Source: a virus. Taken from it: a stretch of DNA of 28,792 nucleotides. The position numbers and the translations under genes were made by a program. The notes under the pieces are model-generated. The model did no database searches. It saw only the letters and a program-made list of their open reading frames with translations, and was not told the DNA's origin. Where the stretch lies: IMG/VR virus record IMGVR_UViG_3300046373_000050, positions 1 through 28,792 of that record; one strand, 5' to 3'. This document shows positions 28,414 to 28,792 of the stretch, in pieces. Numbering within the stretch: the first letter of the stretch is position 1; every line of letters starts with the position of its first letter.

Positions 28414-28792
28414 AGCAGAACGAGCCGGCTCATCGAATGGTCGACCCAGTGCGTTCATCAGATTGGTGGCTTGCGCGATGGCCGTTTCACAGTTGAGGCG
28501 GATTACCGCTGTGTCAAATGGGACCCCTTGCGGAATAGCGCTTCCAAAACTGTCCAGATGAGCGCTCGCCCGCTCAATAGCTTTGTTGAGATGTCCCATG
28601 CTTATTTGAAGCCCTACCAGATTCTCCAAAGCTTCATAAGTGCCGACCTCGTGGATTGGTATAGCGTTAAGCGCCGCTATCAAACTTTCCCGCTTCTTAT
28701 CAAGTTGTGCGAGAAAGAATTGCAGACTGCTGAAACCTCCCTCTGGGAAAATCGCCAGGGTAACTTCGCAATGCTCTTTTGCGGACCTTGCG
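28411..28792 (-). CDS. Partial gene at right edge, unknown, AT-richer
   Basis: The frame is open from the window end (no start seen there) to TGA at 28411-28413, about 126 codons. It reads ...GGFSSLQFFLAQLDKKRESL then IAALNAIPIHEVGTYEALEN, LVGLQISMGHLNKAIERASA, HLDSFGSAIPQGVPFDTAVI and ends NALGRPFDEPARSA. Mostly helical and believable as a protein, unlike the opposite strand. A TTG at 28681-28683 is an internal codon rather than a convincing start. Composition is visibly AT-richer than the phage genes. It ends exactly at the break of the methyltransferase, so it is probably host DNA or an inserted gene. No family was recognised. Confidence 0.5.
   Translation of the reverse strand, partial: ARSAKEHCEVTLAIFPEGGFSSLQFFLAQLDKKRESLIAALNAIPIHEVGTYEALENLVGLQISMGHLNKAIERASAHLDSFGSAIPQGVPFDTAVIRLNCETAIAQATNLMNALGRPFDEPARSA

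Noticed and set aside
28414-28792. Continuation of the methyltransferase frame to the window end
   Set aside because: The frame is open but has no methyltransferase motifs and is antisense to a more credible helical protein.

Overview
The window is most of a temperate, probably short-tailed (podovirus-type) phage or prophage from a high-GC Gram-negative host. GC-rich codon use and the mix of small phage families point to a betaproteobacterium of the Burkholderia/Massilia kind, but no host marker gene proves this. There is no integrase, holin or endolysin, and both ends cut through genes, so the element is incomplete here.

Layout. (1) Positions 1-15585, minus strand: the late virion block. 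Transcription runs small terminase, large terminase, portal, three small structural genes, a LamG-type fibre protein with 24-residue repeats, two small genes, scaffold, major capsid protein (HK97 fold, SU10-like), head-tail adaptor, a P22 gp10-like stabilisation protein, a GNAT-like protein and three presumed ejection proteins, the last cut by the window edge. (2) 15586-16670: accessory segment with a small lipoprotein, an AT-richer unknown gene and two terminators. (3) 16671-20764, minus strand: early replication operon, read in the order Cro/YdaS-like regulator, terminator, ribbon-helix-helix protein, small ORFs, Dam-type methylase, DUF1376 replication protein, zinc-type protein, RusA resolvase, small membrane peptide and a candidate Q-type late regulator. 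(4) 20765-22650: immunity region. A CI-like S24 repressor is followed by two lysogeny-type genes (a Rap1a/Tai-like secreted protein and a zinc-ribbon protein). On each side lies an operator array with the same 11-bp dyad, AGCAAWTTGCT. (5) 22702-28413, plus strand: second early operon, with small unknown genes, a 374-bp gap holding a strong RNA hairpin, a RecT-like annealing protein, a YqaJ-type exonuclease with a long C-terminal extension, unknown genes and the first ~65 codons of a cytosine methyltransferase. (6) 28411-28792: AT-richer DNA with part of a minus-strand gene that replaces the rest of the methyltransferase.

How it fits together. The arrangement is that of lambda turned around. 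An OR-like array lies between cI and cro. An OL-like array lies beyond the genes following cI and drives an operon ending in recombination genes. Both main promoters have an operator in the -35/-10 spacer, so one repressor should silence both early operons. The Cro-like and CI-like start codons sit where transcription is expected to begin, suggesting leaderless mRNAs. The head genes are P22/SU10-like rather than lambda-like, so the element is a mosaic. The points most worth checking are the twin operator arrays, the 23368-23447 RNA hairpin, the Rap1a-like gene in the immunity region, and the broken methyltransferase at the right junction.
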